From Ruegeria spongiae (GTDB lineage Bacteria; Pseudomonadota; Alphaproteobacteria; Rhodobacterales; Rhodobacteraceae), in the NCBI RefSeq assembly GCF_023502395.1, contig NZ_JAMFMB010000012.1:1-64000 (forward strand): a stretch of DNA of 64,000 nt. The letters are read 5' to 3'. Position 1 is the first letter of the stretch. Each line of letters begins with the position of its first letter. The translations under genes and the position numbers were made by a program. This document shows, piece after piece, positions 33,982 through 43,372 of the stretch. The notes under the pieces are model-generated. The model worked only from the letters and a program-made list of their open reading frames with translations. It had not been told where the DNA came from and ran no database searches.

Positions 33982-35871
33982 TTATTGCGCGTAGCCGATG
34001 CTTCGCAATGCGGTTTCGATCTCGCCCAGAATGGCGGGGTCGTCGATCGTTGCGGGCATCTTGTAGTCCTTGCCATCCGCGATCGACACCATGGTGCCGC
34101 GCAGAATTTTGCCCGAACGGGTTTTGGGCAACCGGTCTACCACCACCGCCAGCTTGAAGGCCGCAACAGGGCCGATCTTGTCGCGCACCATCTTGACGAC
34201 CTCACCGGTGACCTCGGCAGAATCGCGCGCGGCGCCGGAGTTGAGGCACAGGAACCCCACCGGCATCTGGCCCTTGAGCTGGTCCGAAACGCCGATCACC
34301 GCGCATTCGGCCACATCCGGATGAGCGGCCAGAACCTCCTCCATCCCGCCGGTGGACAGGCGGTGGCCTGCGACGTTGATCACGTCATCGGTGCGCGCCA
34401 TGATATACAGATAGCCATCCTCATCCATCATGCCCGCATCGCCGGTCTCGTAATAGCCGGGGAACTGGGTCAGATAGGATGTGCGGAATCGGTCTTCGGC
34501 ATTCCATAGCCCCGGCAGGGTGCCCGGGGGCAGGGGCAGCTTGATCGCGATGGCGCCAAGCTCGCCGGGTTTCACCGGGTGACCGCCCTCGTCGAGGATA
34601 TGCACGTCATAGCCCGGCATCGGCTTGGCCGGTGACCCCAGTTTGATCGGCAGTTCCTCGATCCCCAGCGGGTTTCCGGCGATGGTCCAGCCGGTTTCGG
34701 TCTGCCACCAATGGTCGATCACCGGCACGTTGAGCGCCCGTTCCGCCCATTCGATCGTATCGGGGTCGGCACGTTCGCCCGCCAGAAAAAGCGCCTTGAG
34801 GCAGGACAGGTCATACCCGGCCATCAGATCGCCATTGGGGTCTTCGCGCTTGACGGCGCGGATGGCGGTGGGAGCGGTGAAGAAGCTTTTGACGTTATGT
34901 TCGGAAATCACCCGCCAGAAGGTGCCCGCATCGGGCGTTCCGACCGGCTTGCCCTCGAACACGATGGTGGTGTTGCCGTGGATCAGCGGCGCGTAACAGA
35001 TATAGGAATGGCCCACGACCCAGCCCACATCCGAGGCGGCCCAGAACACATCGCCGGGATCGACGTTGTAGATGTTCTTCATGGTCCAGTTCAGCGCCAC
35101 CAAGTGACCGGCGGTGGGGCGTACCACACCCTTGGGCGCGCCGGTGGTGCCGGAAGTATAGAGGATATAGGCCGGATCATTGCCGTTCACCGGCACGCAT
35201 TCGGCCGGTTCGACGCCGTATTGGAACCCGTGCCAGTTATGGTCGCGGCCCTCGATCAGTTGCGCGACTTCCTGTTCGCGCTGGAAGATGACGCAGAACT
35301 CGGGCTTGTGCTCGGCCAGATCAATCGCCCCGTCCAGCAGCGGCTTGTAGTGGACCGCGCGGCCCGGTTCCAACCCGCAGGAGGCGGCGATGATCGCCTT
35401 TGGTTTGGCGTCGTCGATCCGCACCGCCAGTTCGTTGCTGGCAAAACCGCCGAAGACCACCGAATGCACCGCGCCCAGTCGCGCGCAGGCCAGCATCGCT
35501 TCCAGCGCTTCGGGGATCATCGGCATGTAGATGATCACCCGGTCGCCTTTTTTGATGCCCTTCGCCCGCAGCGCCCCCGCAAGCGAGGCCACCCGGTTGC
35601 GCAGCTCAATATAAGAGATCTGCCGCTTGCTATGGGTGATCGGGCTGTCATGGATGATGGCGATCTGCTCACCGCGCCCGGCCTCGACATGCCGGTCCAC
35701 CGCGTTCCAGCAGGTGTTCACCTTGGCATCACAGAACCATTCATAGAGCGGCGCATTGTCGTCAAAAAGCGCTCGTGTCGGCGCCTCGACCCAGTCGATC
35801 CCCGTCGCCGCCTCCAGCCAGAACGTTTCGGGGTCATCTTTCCAGCTGTCATACACGTCCTGATAGGCCAA
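33982..35871 (-). CDS. prpE: Propionyl-CoA synthetase (acetyl-CoA synthetase family)
   Basis: A 629-residue AMP-forming acyl-CoA synthetase. The ATP-binding motif YILYTSGTTGAPKG is near 230-243, the YYETGDAGMMDEDGYLYI motif near 478 and the catalytic/acetylation lysine in LPKTRSGKILRGTM near 590. Length and the MAYQDVYDSW start fit PrpE rather than Acs (about 650). It activates propionate, possibly also acetate. Start is TTG at 35871 with GGAGGAG 8 nt upstream. The upstream spacer holds several TTTGCAAA-like sites, which fits control by a short-chain acyl-CoA regulator. Confidence 0.88.
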   Translation of the reverse strand: MAYQDVYDSWKDDPETFWLEAATGIDWVEAPTRALFDDNAPLYEWFCDAKVNTCWNAVDRHVEAGRGEQIAIIHDSPITHSKRQISYIELRNRVASLAGALRAKGIKKGDRVIIYMPMIPEALEAMLACARLGAVHSVVFGGFASNELAVRIDDAKPKAIIAASCGLEPGRAVHYKPLLDGAIDLAEHKPEFCVIFQREQEVAQLIEGRDHNWHGFQYGVEPAECVPVNGNDPAYILYTSGTTGAPKGVVRPTAGHLVALNWTMKNIYNVDPGDVFWAASDVGWVVGHSYICYAPLIHGNTTIVFEGKPVGTPDAGTFWRVISEHNVKSFFTAPTAIRAVKREDPNGDLMAGYDLSCLKALFLAGERADPDTIEWAERALNVPVIDHWWQTETGWTIAGNPLGIEELPIKLGSPAKPMPGYDVHILDEGGHPVKPGELGAIAIKLPLPPGTLPGLWNAEDRFRTSYLTQFPGYYETGDAGMMDEDGYLYIMARTDDVINVAGHRLSTGGMEEVLAAHPDVAECAVIGVSDQLKGQMPVGFLCLNSGAARDSAEVTGEVVKMVRDKIGPVAAFKLAVVVDRLPKTRSGKILRGTMVSIADGKDYKMPATIDDPAILGEIETALRSIGYAQ

Positions 35872-35964
35872 GTCCCTGTCTCCTCCATTCGTCTGGCACC
35901 GGTGTTAGAAAGGGCGTGCCGTGCGGGGCAAGACCAATAAGTTCCGTTGCGTCACATTATCGCG

Positions 35965-36085
35965 AAAATTTGCAATTCTACCCTGAAATGACTTGCTAAA
36001 CTCTGCAAACCCCAAGTGTTTTCGCAGGTTTTGTTTGCTTTCACGAGCGCTTTGCAAACCCGACACTTGCGCGTTGCAAAGTGCG
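35965..36085. promoter_or_regulatory. Cluster of TTTGCAAA-like sites upstream of prpE
   Basis: Five near matches to the palindrome TTTGCAAA lie in about 110 bp: TTTGCAAT (35969-35976), CTTGCTAA (35992-35999), TCTGCAAA (36002-36009), an exact TTTGCAAA (36051-36058) and GTTGCAAA (36073-36080). The short-chain fatty acyl-CoA regulator ScfR/PccR of Rhodobacter and RamB of corynebacteria bind pairs of TTTGCAAA. Spacing here is not the published 4 bp. Confidence 0.55.
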
Positions 36086-36105
36086 CCTTTCCTGATTCGC
36101 TCGCG

Positions 36106-36495
36106 TCAGCTTGGGATGCTTGCGTATTTCGGCAGGTGGTCTCCGATCTGCAGCCACGGGATGTGCTCGCTGTGGAACACGTGGATCTGGGGCGCGATAT
36201 CCTCGGGGTTTTCCAGCGTCGCGACATAGAGATGCACGGTCTCTTGGTCCGCGTCATTGCGATAGGCCATCGGCGTTCCGCAGGTGCCGCAGAACAGCCT
36301 CTCGACCCGCTCCGACGAGTGATAGGTTCGCGGCTCGCCACCGGACCAGCGCACGCTGTCATGTGGAACACCGAAGAAGGCTGTGACCGGGGCCGCGCAG
36401 TTGCGCCGACAATCCGCGCAATGGCAGTAACAACTCCAGGCGACGGCCCCATCACTTTCCCAGCGCACGTCGCCGCAATGGCAATGTCCCTTCAT
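36106..36495 (-). CDS. GFA-family (glutathione-dependent formaldehyde-activating-like) protein
   Basis: A 129-residue GFA-fold protein with all expected zinc-ligand cysteines: GHCHCGDVRW (Cys5, Cys7), CYCHCADCRR (about 23-28) and LFCGTCGTP (about 68-71). Members include Gfa, which adds glutathione to formaldehyde, and CENP-V-like proteins; most have unknown substrates. The ATG at 36495 follows GGGAGGTG at good spacing. It lies 32 bp downstream of maeB in the same direction, so co-transcription is likely. It is intact, in contrast to the GFA gene at 19350-19715. Confidence 0.85.
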   Translation of the reverse strand: MKGHCHCGDVRWESDGAVAWSCYCHCADCRRNCAAPVTAFFGVPHDSVRWSGGEPRTYHSSERVERLFCGTCGTPMAYRNDADQETVHLYVATLENPEDIAPQIHVFHSEHIPWLQIGDHLPKYASIPS

Positions 36496-36526
36496 CTGAA
36501 CGCACCTCCCACTGAACTCAGACGGG

Positions 36527-38800
36527 TTAACCGTAATGCGCAACCGGCGTTCCTGCAATTGCGGACATGTTCAGCAGCCCGCGCGCGGTGATCGAGGGCG
36601 AGACGATATGGGCGCGGTTGCCCATGCCCATCAGGATCGGCCCGACCTCAAGCCCGCCGGCACGTGCCTTGAGGATGTTGCGCACACCGCTGGCGGCATC
36701 GGCATGGGCGAAGATGAGGATATTGGCCGCGCCGTCCAACCGGCTATGGGGAAAGATCCGTTTCCGCAGCACAGGGTCCAGCGCCGTATCGACGTTCATT
36801 TCGCCCTCGTAGACAAAATCGCGGCGTTCGGAATCGAGGATGTCCAAAGCCTCGCGCAGACGCTTGCCCGACCCTTTGGGCTGGTTGCCGAATTGCGATT
36901 GCGAGCACAGCGCGATCTGCGGCTCGATCCCGAACCGTTTGACATGACGGGCGGCGCCGATGGCGATCTCGGCCAGTTGTTCGGGATTGGGCAGTTGATA
37001 GACATGGGTGTCGGCGATGAACAGCGGGCCTTCCTCGAGGATCATCAGCGACAGTGCGCCATGGGCATAGAGACCGCCGCGCCCCAGCACCTGGTTCACA
37101 TAGTTCAGATGCCAGCGATACTCGCCAAATGTGCCGCAGATCAGCGAATCCGCCTCGCCGCGCTGCACCATGATTGCGCCGATGGCGGTGGTGTTGGTGC
37201 GCATCACCGCCTTGGCGATGTCAGGCGACACGCCGCGCCGCATCATCAGTTCGTGATAGGAATTCCAGTAATCGTAGTAGCGCGGGTCGTTTTCCGGGTT
37301 CACGATCTGGAAATCCCGGCTCGGGCGGATGTCGAGGCCAAGCCGTTCGCAGCGGGCTTCGATCACGTCGGGGCGGCCGATCAGGATCGGGGTTTCAGTG
37401 GTTTCCTCAAGAATGGCCTGGGCGGCGCGCAGCACCCGCTCATCCTCGCCCTCGGCGAACACGATCCGGCGCGAGGCGATCCGGGCGGAATCGAAGATCG
37501 GGCGCATCAGCAGGGCGGATCTGAACACCGACTGGTTCAGTGTCTGCTTATAAGCCTCAAGATCCTCGATAGGCCGTTTCGCGACCCCGCTTTCCATCGC
37601 CGCCTGTGCAACCGAGGAGGAGACGACGCCGACCAGCCGAGGATCGAAGGGTTTCGGGATCAGGTAATCCGGCCCAAATGTCAGCTGCTCACCGCGATAG
37701 GCGGCGGCGGCTTCGGCGCTGGTGGTGGCGCGGGCCAGTTCGGCGATGCCGTCGATGCAGGCCAGTTGCATCTGATCGTTGATCTCGGTCGCACCCACAT
37801 CCAGCGCGCCCCGGAAGATGAACGGGAAACACAGCACGTTGTTGACCTGATTGGGAAAATCGCTGCGCCCGGTGGCGATGATGGCGTCGGGCGCGACTTC
37901 GCGCGCGGCCTGTGGCAGGATTTCCGGCGTCGGGTTGGCCAGCGCGAAGATAATCGGGCGATCGGCCATCCTGGCAACCATCTCGGGCTTCAACACGTTG
38001 GGACCGGAAAGGCCCAGAAACAGATCGGCGCCGTCGATCACCTCGTTCAGCGTGCGCAGATCGCTGTCCTGCGCATAGGCGGCCTTATGCGGGTTCATGT
38101 CTTCGGTCCGGCCCTCATAGACCAGCCCGTGAATGTCGCAGAGCCAGACATTTTCCCGCTTCACGCCCATTTTCAGCAGCATGTTCAGGCAGGCGATGCC
38201 CGCTGCGCCGCCGCCTGTTGAGACGATCTTGATGTCTTCAAAATTCTTGCCCGCCACATGCAGCGCGTTCTTGGCCGCCGCCCCCACCACGATGGCGGTG
38301 CCGTGCTGGTCGTCGTGAAAAACCGGAATGCCCATCCGCTCGCGGCAAAGCTGCTCGACAACGAAACAATCCGGCGCCTTGATGTCTTCGAGGTTGATCG
38401 CGCCGAAGGTGGGTTCCAGCGCGCAGACGATATCTGCCAGTTTCTCGGGGTCGGATTCGTTCACTTCGATGTCGAAACAGTCGATATTGGCGAATTTCTT
38501 GAACAGGACGGCCTTGCCCTCCATCACCGGTTTCGAGGCCAGCGCGCCGATGTTGCCCAGCCCCAGCACCGCCGTGCCATTCGACACCACCGCCACCAGA
38601 TTGCCGCGTGCCGTGTATTTCGCGGCATCCTCGGCGTTGCTCTTGATCTCGAGGCAGGCTTCGGCGACCCCCGGAGAATAGGCCAGCGACAGGTCGCGGC
38701 CATTGGCCATGGGTTTGGTCGGGCGGATCTCGAGTTTGCCGGGTTTTGGAAATTCATGATAATCCAGCGCGGTTTCGCGAAGTTTCTGTGTGTCCGACAT
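36527..38800 (-). CDS. maeB: NADP-dependent malic enzyme with C-terminal phosphotransacetylase-like domain
   Basis: A 757-residue MaeB. The malic enzyme part (residues 1 to about 420) carries the catalytic motif [15 protein letters not shown] near 163-177 and the Rossmann motif [13 protein letters not shown] near 192. The C-terminal part (about 430-757) resembles phosphotransacetylase, which in MaeB proteins is usually regulatory rather than active. It decarboxylates malate to pyruvate with NADP, linking the TCA/glyoxylate products to gluconeogenesis. GGGAG precedes the ATG. An 18-bp palindrome lies 22 bp upstream of the start codon. Confidence 0.96.
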   Translation of the reverse strand: MSDTQKLRETALDYHEFPKPGKLEIRPTKPMANGRDLSLAYSPGVAEACLEIKSNAEDAAKYTARGNLVAVVSNGTAVLGLGNIGALASKPVMEGKAVLFKKFANIDCFDIEVNESDPEKLADIVCALEPTFGAINLEDIKAPDCFVVEQLCRERMGIPVFHDDQHGTAIVVGAAAKNALHVAGKNFEDIKIVSTGGGAAGIACLNMLLKMGVKRENVWLCDIHGLVYEGRTEDMNPHKAAYAQDSDLRTLNEVIDGADLFLGLSGPNVLKPEMVARMADRPIIFALANPTPEILPQAAREVAPDAIIATGRSDFPNQVNNVLCFPFIFRGALDVGATEINDQMQLACIDGIAELARATTSAEAAAAYRGEQLTFGPDYLIPKPFDPRLVGVVSSSVAQAAMESGVAKRPIEDLEAYKQTLNQSVFRSALLMRPIFDSARIASRRIVFAEGEDERVLRAAQAILEETTETPILIGRPDVIEARCERLGLDIRPSRDFQIVNPENDPRYYDYWNSYHELMMRRGVSPDIAKAVMRTNTTAIGAIMVQRGEADSLICGTFGEYRWHLNYVNQVLGRGGLYAHGALSLMILEEGPLFIADTHVYQLPNPEQLAEIAIGAARHVKRFGIEPQIALCSQSQFGNQPKGSGKRLREALDILDSERRDFVYEGEMNVDTALDPVLRKRIFPHSRLDGAANILIFAHADAASGVRNILKARAGGLEVGPILMGMGNRAHIVSPSITARGLLNMSAIAGTPVAHYG

Positions 38801-38821
38801 TCCAAAGCTCCCGGCTGAATT

Positions 38822-38839
38822 TAGTTTAGCTTTAAACTA
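38822..38839. promoter_or_regulatory. 18-bp palindrome upstream of maeB
   Basis: TAGTTTA-GCTT-TAAACTA is a perfect inverted repeat (7-bp arms, 4-bp spacer) immediately upstream of maeB. Its size and AT-rich arms are typical of MarR- or TetR-type operators. The cognate regulator is not in the window. Confidence 0.6.
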
Positions 38840-38856
38840 TCCTTTACGTGAGGGAA

Positions 38857-39048
38857 ATGGCGGGCTTCGTCAACAGCTGGCGCGGGCGGCTTCTTGCAAA
38901 AGCTGTGGGGCGCGACCCGTACCGGCTGGAAAAGGGCGACGCTTTTGTCATCCCGCCGGAGATGCAGACACAGTTGAGCGAGCCGAGTGCGGATGTGGAA
39001 ATGCTGGAGGTGGCGCTACCGGGGGTGTTCAAGACCGAACTTGGCTAG
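38857..39048 (+). pseudogene. C-terminal fragment of a cupin protein
   Basis: A frame of about 63 codons ends with RLEKGDAFVIPPEM, SEPSADVEMLEVALPG and a short tail, which is the usual last third of a small cupin (beta-barrel) protein. The N-terminal barrel half is absent: in-frame stops lie just upstream of 38836 and the maeB promoter occupies that place. I therefore read it as a truncated remnant, though a very short functional protein cannot be excluded. It is oriented toward cdd. Confidence 0.5.
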
Positions 39049-39120
39049 AGGATGTCTCGCGGATTGGGTTTCTTTGCGGTATTCAATCCTGACCAGATGA
39101 TCAAAAGCCGGGGAATCGCC

Positions 39121-39513
39121 ATGAGTTTGAAAGACAGTGCCCTTGCGGTCCGCAAAAACGCCCATGCGCCTTATTCGAACTTCAAGGTGGGCGCGGCGAT
39201 CCGGTCGGCCTCGGGCGTGATCTATGCCGGGTGCAATGTGGAAAACATCGCCTATCCCGAAGGCACCTGCGCCGAAGCGGGCGCAATTGCGGCGATGGTG
39301 GCGGCGGGTGAGACGCAGTTGACCGAGGTTTATGTGGTCGCGGGCAGCCCCGCGCCGGTGCCGCCCTGTGGCGGGTGCCGCCAGAAACTGTCGGAATTTG
39401 GCGCGCGCGATGTGGTGGTGACCATGGCGACCACCGCTGGCCTCGAGCAGGTGATGACCATCGGTGACCTGTTGCCCGGCGCGTTCGGCGCGGAGCATAT
39501 GAAAGATGTCTGA
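39121..39513 (+). CDS. cdd: Cytidine deaminase
   Basis: A 130-residue homotetrameric-type cytidine deaminase. The zinc motif CAEAGAI (residues about 44-50, with the catalytic Glu) and PCGGCRQ (about 79-85) are intact, as is the PYSNFKVGAA block near the N-terminus. It converts cytidine and deoxycytidine to (deoxy)uridine. The ATG at 39121 fits the family and the frame upstream is not conserved. It overlaps deoA by 8 bp, opening a salvage operon cdd-deoA-add-upp. Confidence 0.95.
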   Translation: MSLKDSALAVRKNAHAPYSNFKVGAAIRSASGVIYAGCNVENIAYPEGTCAEAGAIAAMVAAGETQLTEVYVVAGSPAPVPPCGGCRQKLSEFGARDVVVTMATTAGLEQVMTIGDLLPGAFGAEHMKDV

Positions 39514-40825
39514 GCGCATGGATGCACGGGCGATCATCGCAAAGCTGCGCCGCCGCGAGGTGCCCGATGCGGCCGAGCTGGCCTGGTTCGCGCAAGGTCT
39601 GGCCGATGGCAGCGTCAGCGACGCGCAGGCCGGGGCCTTTGCCATGGCCGTCTGCATGGGCGGTCTCGGGCCGGAGGGGCGCGCGGCGTTGACCGTGGCC
39701 AAGCGTGACAGCGGCGATGTGCTGCGCTGGGACTTGCCCGGACCGGTGATCGACAAGCATTCAACCGGCGGTGTGGGTGATTGCGTCTCGCTGGTTCTGG
39801 CCCCGGCGCTGGCCGAATGCGGGGCTTATGTGCCGATGATCTCGGGACGCGGGCTGGGCCATACCGGCGGCACGCTGGACAAGATGGAGGCGATCCCCGG
39901 CGTCACCACCCAGGTAGGGCAGGAGCGGCTGGCGCAGATCGTGCGCGACACCGGTGCCGCGATTGTCGGTGCCACGGCGCAGATCGCGCCTGCTGACAAG
40001 CGGCTTTATGCGATCCGGGATGTGACGGCGACGGTGGAAAGCCTCGATCTGATCACCGCCTCGATCCTGTCGAAGAAACTGGCGGCCAGTCCGGACGCGC
40101 TGGTGCTGGACGTGAAACTGGGCTCTGGCGCTTTCATGAAAACGCATGAGGCGGCGCGATCGCTGGCTGTTGCGCTGACCGAGACGGCCAACGCCGCCGG
40201 GTGCCGTACATCGGCGGTGATCTCGGACATGAACCAGCCGCTGGCGCGCGCGCTGGGCAATGCGCTTGAGGTGGATGAGGTCATGCAGGCGATGACCAGC
40301 GGGGCCGAGACACCGCTGTCGCGCCTGTCGGCTGAACTGGGCGGCGTGGTGCTGTCCGATGCCGGAATTGCGGATAACGCGCAACAGGGCGCGGACCGGT
40401 TGTCGGCCATCATTGCGGATGGTCGCGCAGCGGAGCGTTTCGGGCGTATGCTGGCCGCCGTGGGCGGCCCGGTGCAATTTGTCGAGAACTGGGCACGGTT
40501 CCTGCCCGAGGCGCATGTGATCCAGGAGGTGACCGCGCCTGATGCGGGCTATGTCCGTGCGATTGATGGCGAGGCGCTGGGTCTTGCGGTGGTGGCGCTG
40601 GGCGGTGGGCGGCAGGTGGAAAGCGATGTTGTCGACCCCTCGGTCGGGCTGTCTTCGGTCGTCCGGCTGGGGGGACGGGTCGAGCGTGGCGCGCCATTGG
40701 CCGTGATCCATGCGGCGCGCGAAGATGCGGCGCGGCACGCCGAACAGGCGGTGCGGGCGGCGATCCGCCTGTCACCTGATCCGGTTGCGGTGCCAAAGCT
40801 GATTCACGAGGTTATCCGGGCCTGA
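39506..40825 (+). CDS. deoA: Thymidine phosphorylase
   Basis: A 439-residue pyrimidine nucleoside phosphorylase that splits thymidine or deoxyuridine to base plus deoxyribose-1-phosphate. Family motifs: KHSTGGVGDCVSLVLAPALAECG near 88, MISGRGLGHTGGTLDKMEAIPG near 113 and the phosphate-binding KKLAASPDALVLDVKLGSGAFMK near 190. Length fits. Start ATG at 39506 overlaps cdd by 8 bp, indicating coupling. The next gene is add; a deoB gene, often found between them in relatives, is not present. Confidence 0.95.
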   Translation: MSERMDARAIIAKLRRREVPDAAELAWFAQGLADGSVSDAQAGAFAMAVCMGGLGPEGRAALTVAKRDSGDVLRWDLPGPVIDKHSTGGVGDCVSLVLAPALAECGAYVPMISGRGLGHTGGTLDKMEAIPGVTTQVGQERLAQIVRDTGAAIVGATAQIAPADKRLYAIRDVTATVESLDLITASILSKKLAASPDALVLDVKLGSGAFMKTHEAARSLAVALTETANAAGCRTSAVISDMNQPLARALGNALEVDEVMQAMTSGAETPLSRLSAELGGVVLSDAGIADNAQQGADRLSAIIADGRAAERFGRMLAAVGGPVQFVENWARFLPEAHVIQEVTAPDAGYVRAIDGEALGLAVVALGGGRQVESDVVDPSVGLSSVVRLGGRVERGAPLAVIHAAREDAARHAEQAVRAAIRLSPDPVAVPKLIHEVIRA

Positions 40826-40919
40826 AGCGCTTGCATGGGCGCAATCAGATGATAGGTAGCGCCGATTACGCGGAGACCATGCGCGGTAGGGCGCGATGGT
40901 AAAGACAAGGAGTGTGCTC

Positions 40920-41906
40920 GTGAGCGTTGCCGCATTGCCAAAGGTTGAATTGCACCTGCATCACGAAGGCGCTGCGCCGCCTGCCTTCATCCGCCAGTTG
41001 GCGCATGAGAAAAAGATCGACCTGAGCCGTATCTTCCGTGCCGACAGCACCTATGAGTTCCGCGATTTCGCGCATTTCCTGTTGGTCTATGACGCCGCCT
41101 GCGAAGTCTTGCAGACGCCCGAGGATTTTCGCCGCCTCACGCTTGCCATTCTCGAAGAAAGCGCCGCGAACGGCGTGGTCTATACCGAAACCTTTGTCAG
41201 CCCGGATTTCTGTGGCGGCGGTGATCTGAAGGCCTGGCAAGAGTATGTGCATGCGATCCACGAGGCCGGCGACGAGGCCGAACGCAAGTTCGGCATCACC
41301 ATGCGCTCGGTGGTGACCTGCATCCGCCATCGCGGTCCGGATCTGGCCCGCTTGTCGGCCCATTGCGCCGCCGAAACTGCCGGGGACCGGATCGTCGGTT
41401 TTGGCATGGGCGGCAATGAAGGGATGGGCAAACAGGGCGATTTCGCCTGGAGCTTTGATTGCGCCCGCGAGGCCGGGCTGCGCCTGACCACCCATGCGGG
41501 TGAGTTCGGCGGGCCGGACAGCGTGCGCGACGCGGTGCGCGATCTGGGGGTGGAACGGCTGGGTCATGGCGTGCGCGCCATCGAAGATGCCGATCTGGTC
41601 CATGAACTGGCCGATCGCGGCATCGTGCTGGAGGTGTGTCCGGGCTCGAACGTGGTTCTGGGGCTCTACCCCGATATTGCGGCGCACCCGATCCAGCGCC
41701 TGCGCGAGGCGGGGGTGAAGGTCACGGTTTCCACCGATGATCCGCCGTTTTTCCATACCACCATGGCGCGCGAATATGAGATGCTGAATGCGGCCTTCGG
41801 CTGGGAAGAACCCGATTTCGCCGAGATCAACAAGACCGCATTACACGCCGCCTTCTGCGATGAGGACACGCGCGCGCGCGTTGCACAAAGACTGGAGACA
41901 TCATGA
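40920..41906 (+). CDS. add: Adenosine deaminase
   Basis: A 328-residue metal-dependent deaminase converting (deoxy)adenosine to (deoxy)inosine. Zinc and catalytic motifs are all visible: [10 protein letters not shown] near residue 9, the catalytic [11 protein letters not shown] near 191-201, RLGHGVRA near 214-221 and STDDPPFF near 272-279. I chose GTG at 40920 because AAGGAG lies 7 nt before it; an ATG at 40896 has a poor site. Its stop overlaps the upp start by 4 bp. Confidence 0.94.
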   Translation: MSVAALPKVELHLHHEGAAPPAFIRQLAHEKKIDLSRIFRADSTYEFRDFAHFLLVYDAACEVLQTPEDFRRLTLAILEESAANGVVYTETFVSPDFCGGGDLKAWQEYVHAIHEAGDEAERKFGITMRSVVTCIRHRGPDLARLSAHCAAETAGDRIVGFGMGGNEGMGKQGDFAWSFDCAREAGLRLTTHAGEFGGPDSVRDAVRDLGVERLGHGVRAIEDADLVHELADRGIVLEVCPGSNVVLGLYPDIAAHPIQRLREAGVKVTVSTDDPPFFHTTMAREYEMLNAAFGWEEPDFAEINKTALHAAFCDEDTRARVAQRLETS

Positions 41907-42535
41907 GCGAACATCTGACCGTCGTTGACCACCCGCTGGTCCAGCACAAGCTGACCCTGATGCGGGACAAGGGCACCTCGACCGCCACGTTCCGGCAGCT
42001 GTTGCGTGAGATCACCGAGTTGCTGGCCTATGAGGTCACCCGCGGATTGCCGATGACCACGCGCCATATCGAGACTCCGATGGAGGAGATGGACGCGCCG
42101 ATCCTGGCCGGCAAGAAACTGGCGCTGGTGTCGATCCTGCGGGCAGGCAACGGGATGCTGGACGGAGTGCTGGAGCTGATCCCGTCGGCGCGGGTGGGTT
42201 TTGTCGGGCTTTACCGGGACGAGGAGACACTGCAGCCGGTGCAGTATTACTTCAAGGTGCCCGAGGGGTTGAAGGACCGGATGGTGATTGCGGTCGATCC
42301 GATGCTGGCCACCGGTAACAGTTCGGCCGCGGCGGTTGACCTGCTGAAACAGGCAGGCGCCACCGATATCCGGTTCCTGTGCCTGCTGGCTGCCCCCGAA
42401 GGCGTTGCCCGGATGAAAGAAGCGCACTCGGATGTGCCCATCGTCACCGCCTCGCTGGACCGCGAGTTGAACTCCAAAGGCTACATCATGCCGGGGCTGG
42501 GCGATGCCGGTGACCGGATGTTCGGTACAAAGTAG
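41903..42535 (+). CDS. upp: Uracil phosphoribosyltransferase
   Basis: A 210-residue type I PRTase that makes UMP from uracil and PRPP. The PRPP-binding loop [22 protein letters not shown] (about 128-149), [17 protein letters not shown] near 74-90 and the uracil-binding C-terminal [16 protein letters not shown] are intact. It is the last gene of the cdd-deoA-add-upp salvage unit and overlaps add by ATGA. GGAG precedes the ATG. Confidence 0.97.
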   Translation: MSEHLTVVDHPLVQHKLTLMRDKGTSTATFRQLLREITELLAYEVTRGLPMTTRHIETPMEEMDAPILAGKKLALVSILRAGNGMLDGVLELIPSARVGFVGLYRDEETLQPVQYYFKVPEGLKDRMVIAVDPMLATGNSSAAAVDLLKQAGATDIRFLCLLAAPEGVARMKEAHSDVPIVTASLDRELNSKGYIMPGLGDAGDRMFGTK

Positions 42536-42603
42536 TTTAACGGTTGCATCCTTTACTCGCTGCGTCCGATAGGCCATGATTTTCAAAATCTTGCGAGGTC
42601 GTC

Positions 42604-43368
42604 ATGAAGCTAACGGGAACACTCCTATCCGCACTTGCCGCAGCCCTGATCGGCGGCGGGAACGCCTTGGCGCAGACCTCGAACCAGCCTCAGAGCTCGG
42701 CGGCGCAAACGATCACGCTGAAGCCGGGGACACGGATCGTGCCCCGGCATGTCTATGACAACCGGCGCAACACGACCGGCCAATACGTGCCGCGTGGCTA
42801 TCGCCGGGTCTGGGATGACGATCGGCTGAACACCAATCGGGCGGAGATTACCATCGCCCGGGCGGTGGCGGTGACTCGCCAGACCTACAAGGTGCCACGC
42901 GGATACCGCTATGTTGCGCGTCAGGATGACCGTCTCAATCCGCGGCGCGGGCTGCGCACACCAGCGGGCGACGCACAGACCGACCGGATCTGGCAACGCA
43001 CCGTGCCGCGCAAGCTGGTGGAACTGCCGACCGATCGGCCTGTCTATGATCTGCCCGACACCGACAACCTGCTGGCCGCGACGCCGGATGAAAAGGGCGT
43101 GTTGCGCGTCTCGACCCGGTCGGACCCGGCTGCGGGGGCGCTAAAACCTGCGTTCTACCTGCGGATCTCCTCGCATGCAACCAAGGCAGGCGCGACCGCA
43201 ACCACAGGCCAGGTGCAGGCGACAGGTCTGCCGACGCGCTACGGTGTGACGCGCGGCGGCGACCGGACGCTGGTGCTGGCCGGTCCGTTTGACAGCGAGG
43301 CGGCGGCGAAATCTGCGCTCGCCAAGGCGCGCAAGGCCGGGTTCCGCAAGGCGCGTCTGATAAAATAA
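42604..43368 (+). CDS. Exported SPOR-domain protein
   Basis: A 254-residue precursor with a Sec signal peptide ending near LAQ (residue 23-24). The middle contains two near-repeats, VPRGYRRVWDDDRLN and VPRGYRYVARQDDRLN, rich in Arg/Asp/Tyr. The last 75 residues (LRISSHATKAGATATTGQVQAT ... AGPFDSEAAAKSALAKARKAGF) are a SPOR domain, which binds denuded septal peptidoglycan. It is probably periplasmic and cell-division or envelope related. GAGG precedes the ATG. It stands alone after upp. Confidence 0.85.
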   Translation: MKLTGTLLSALAAALIGGGNALAQTSNQPQSSAAQTITLKPGTRIVPRHVYDNRRNTTGQYVPRGYRRVWDDDRLNTNRAEITIARAVAVTRQTYKVPRGYRYVARQDDRLNPRRGLRTPAGDAQTDRIWQRTVPRKLVELPTDRPVYDLPDTDNLLAATPDEKGVLRVSTRSDPAAGALKPAFYLRISSHATKAGATATTGQVQATGLPTRYGVTRGGDRTLVLAGPFDSEAAAKSALAKARKAGFRKARLIK

Positions 43369-43372
43369 CGGA

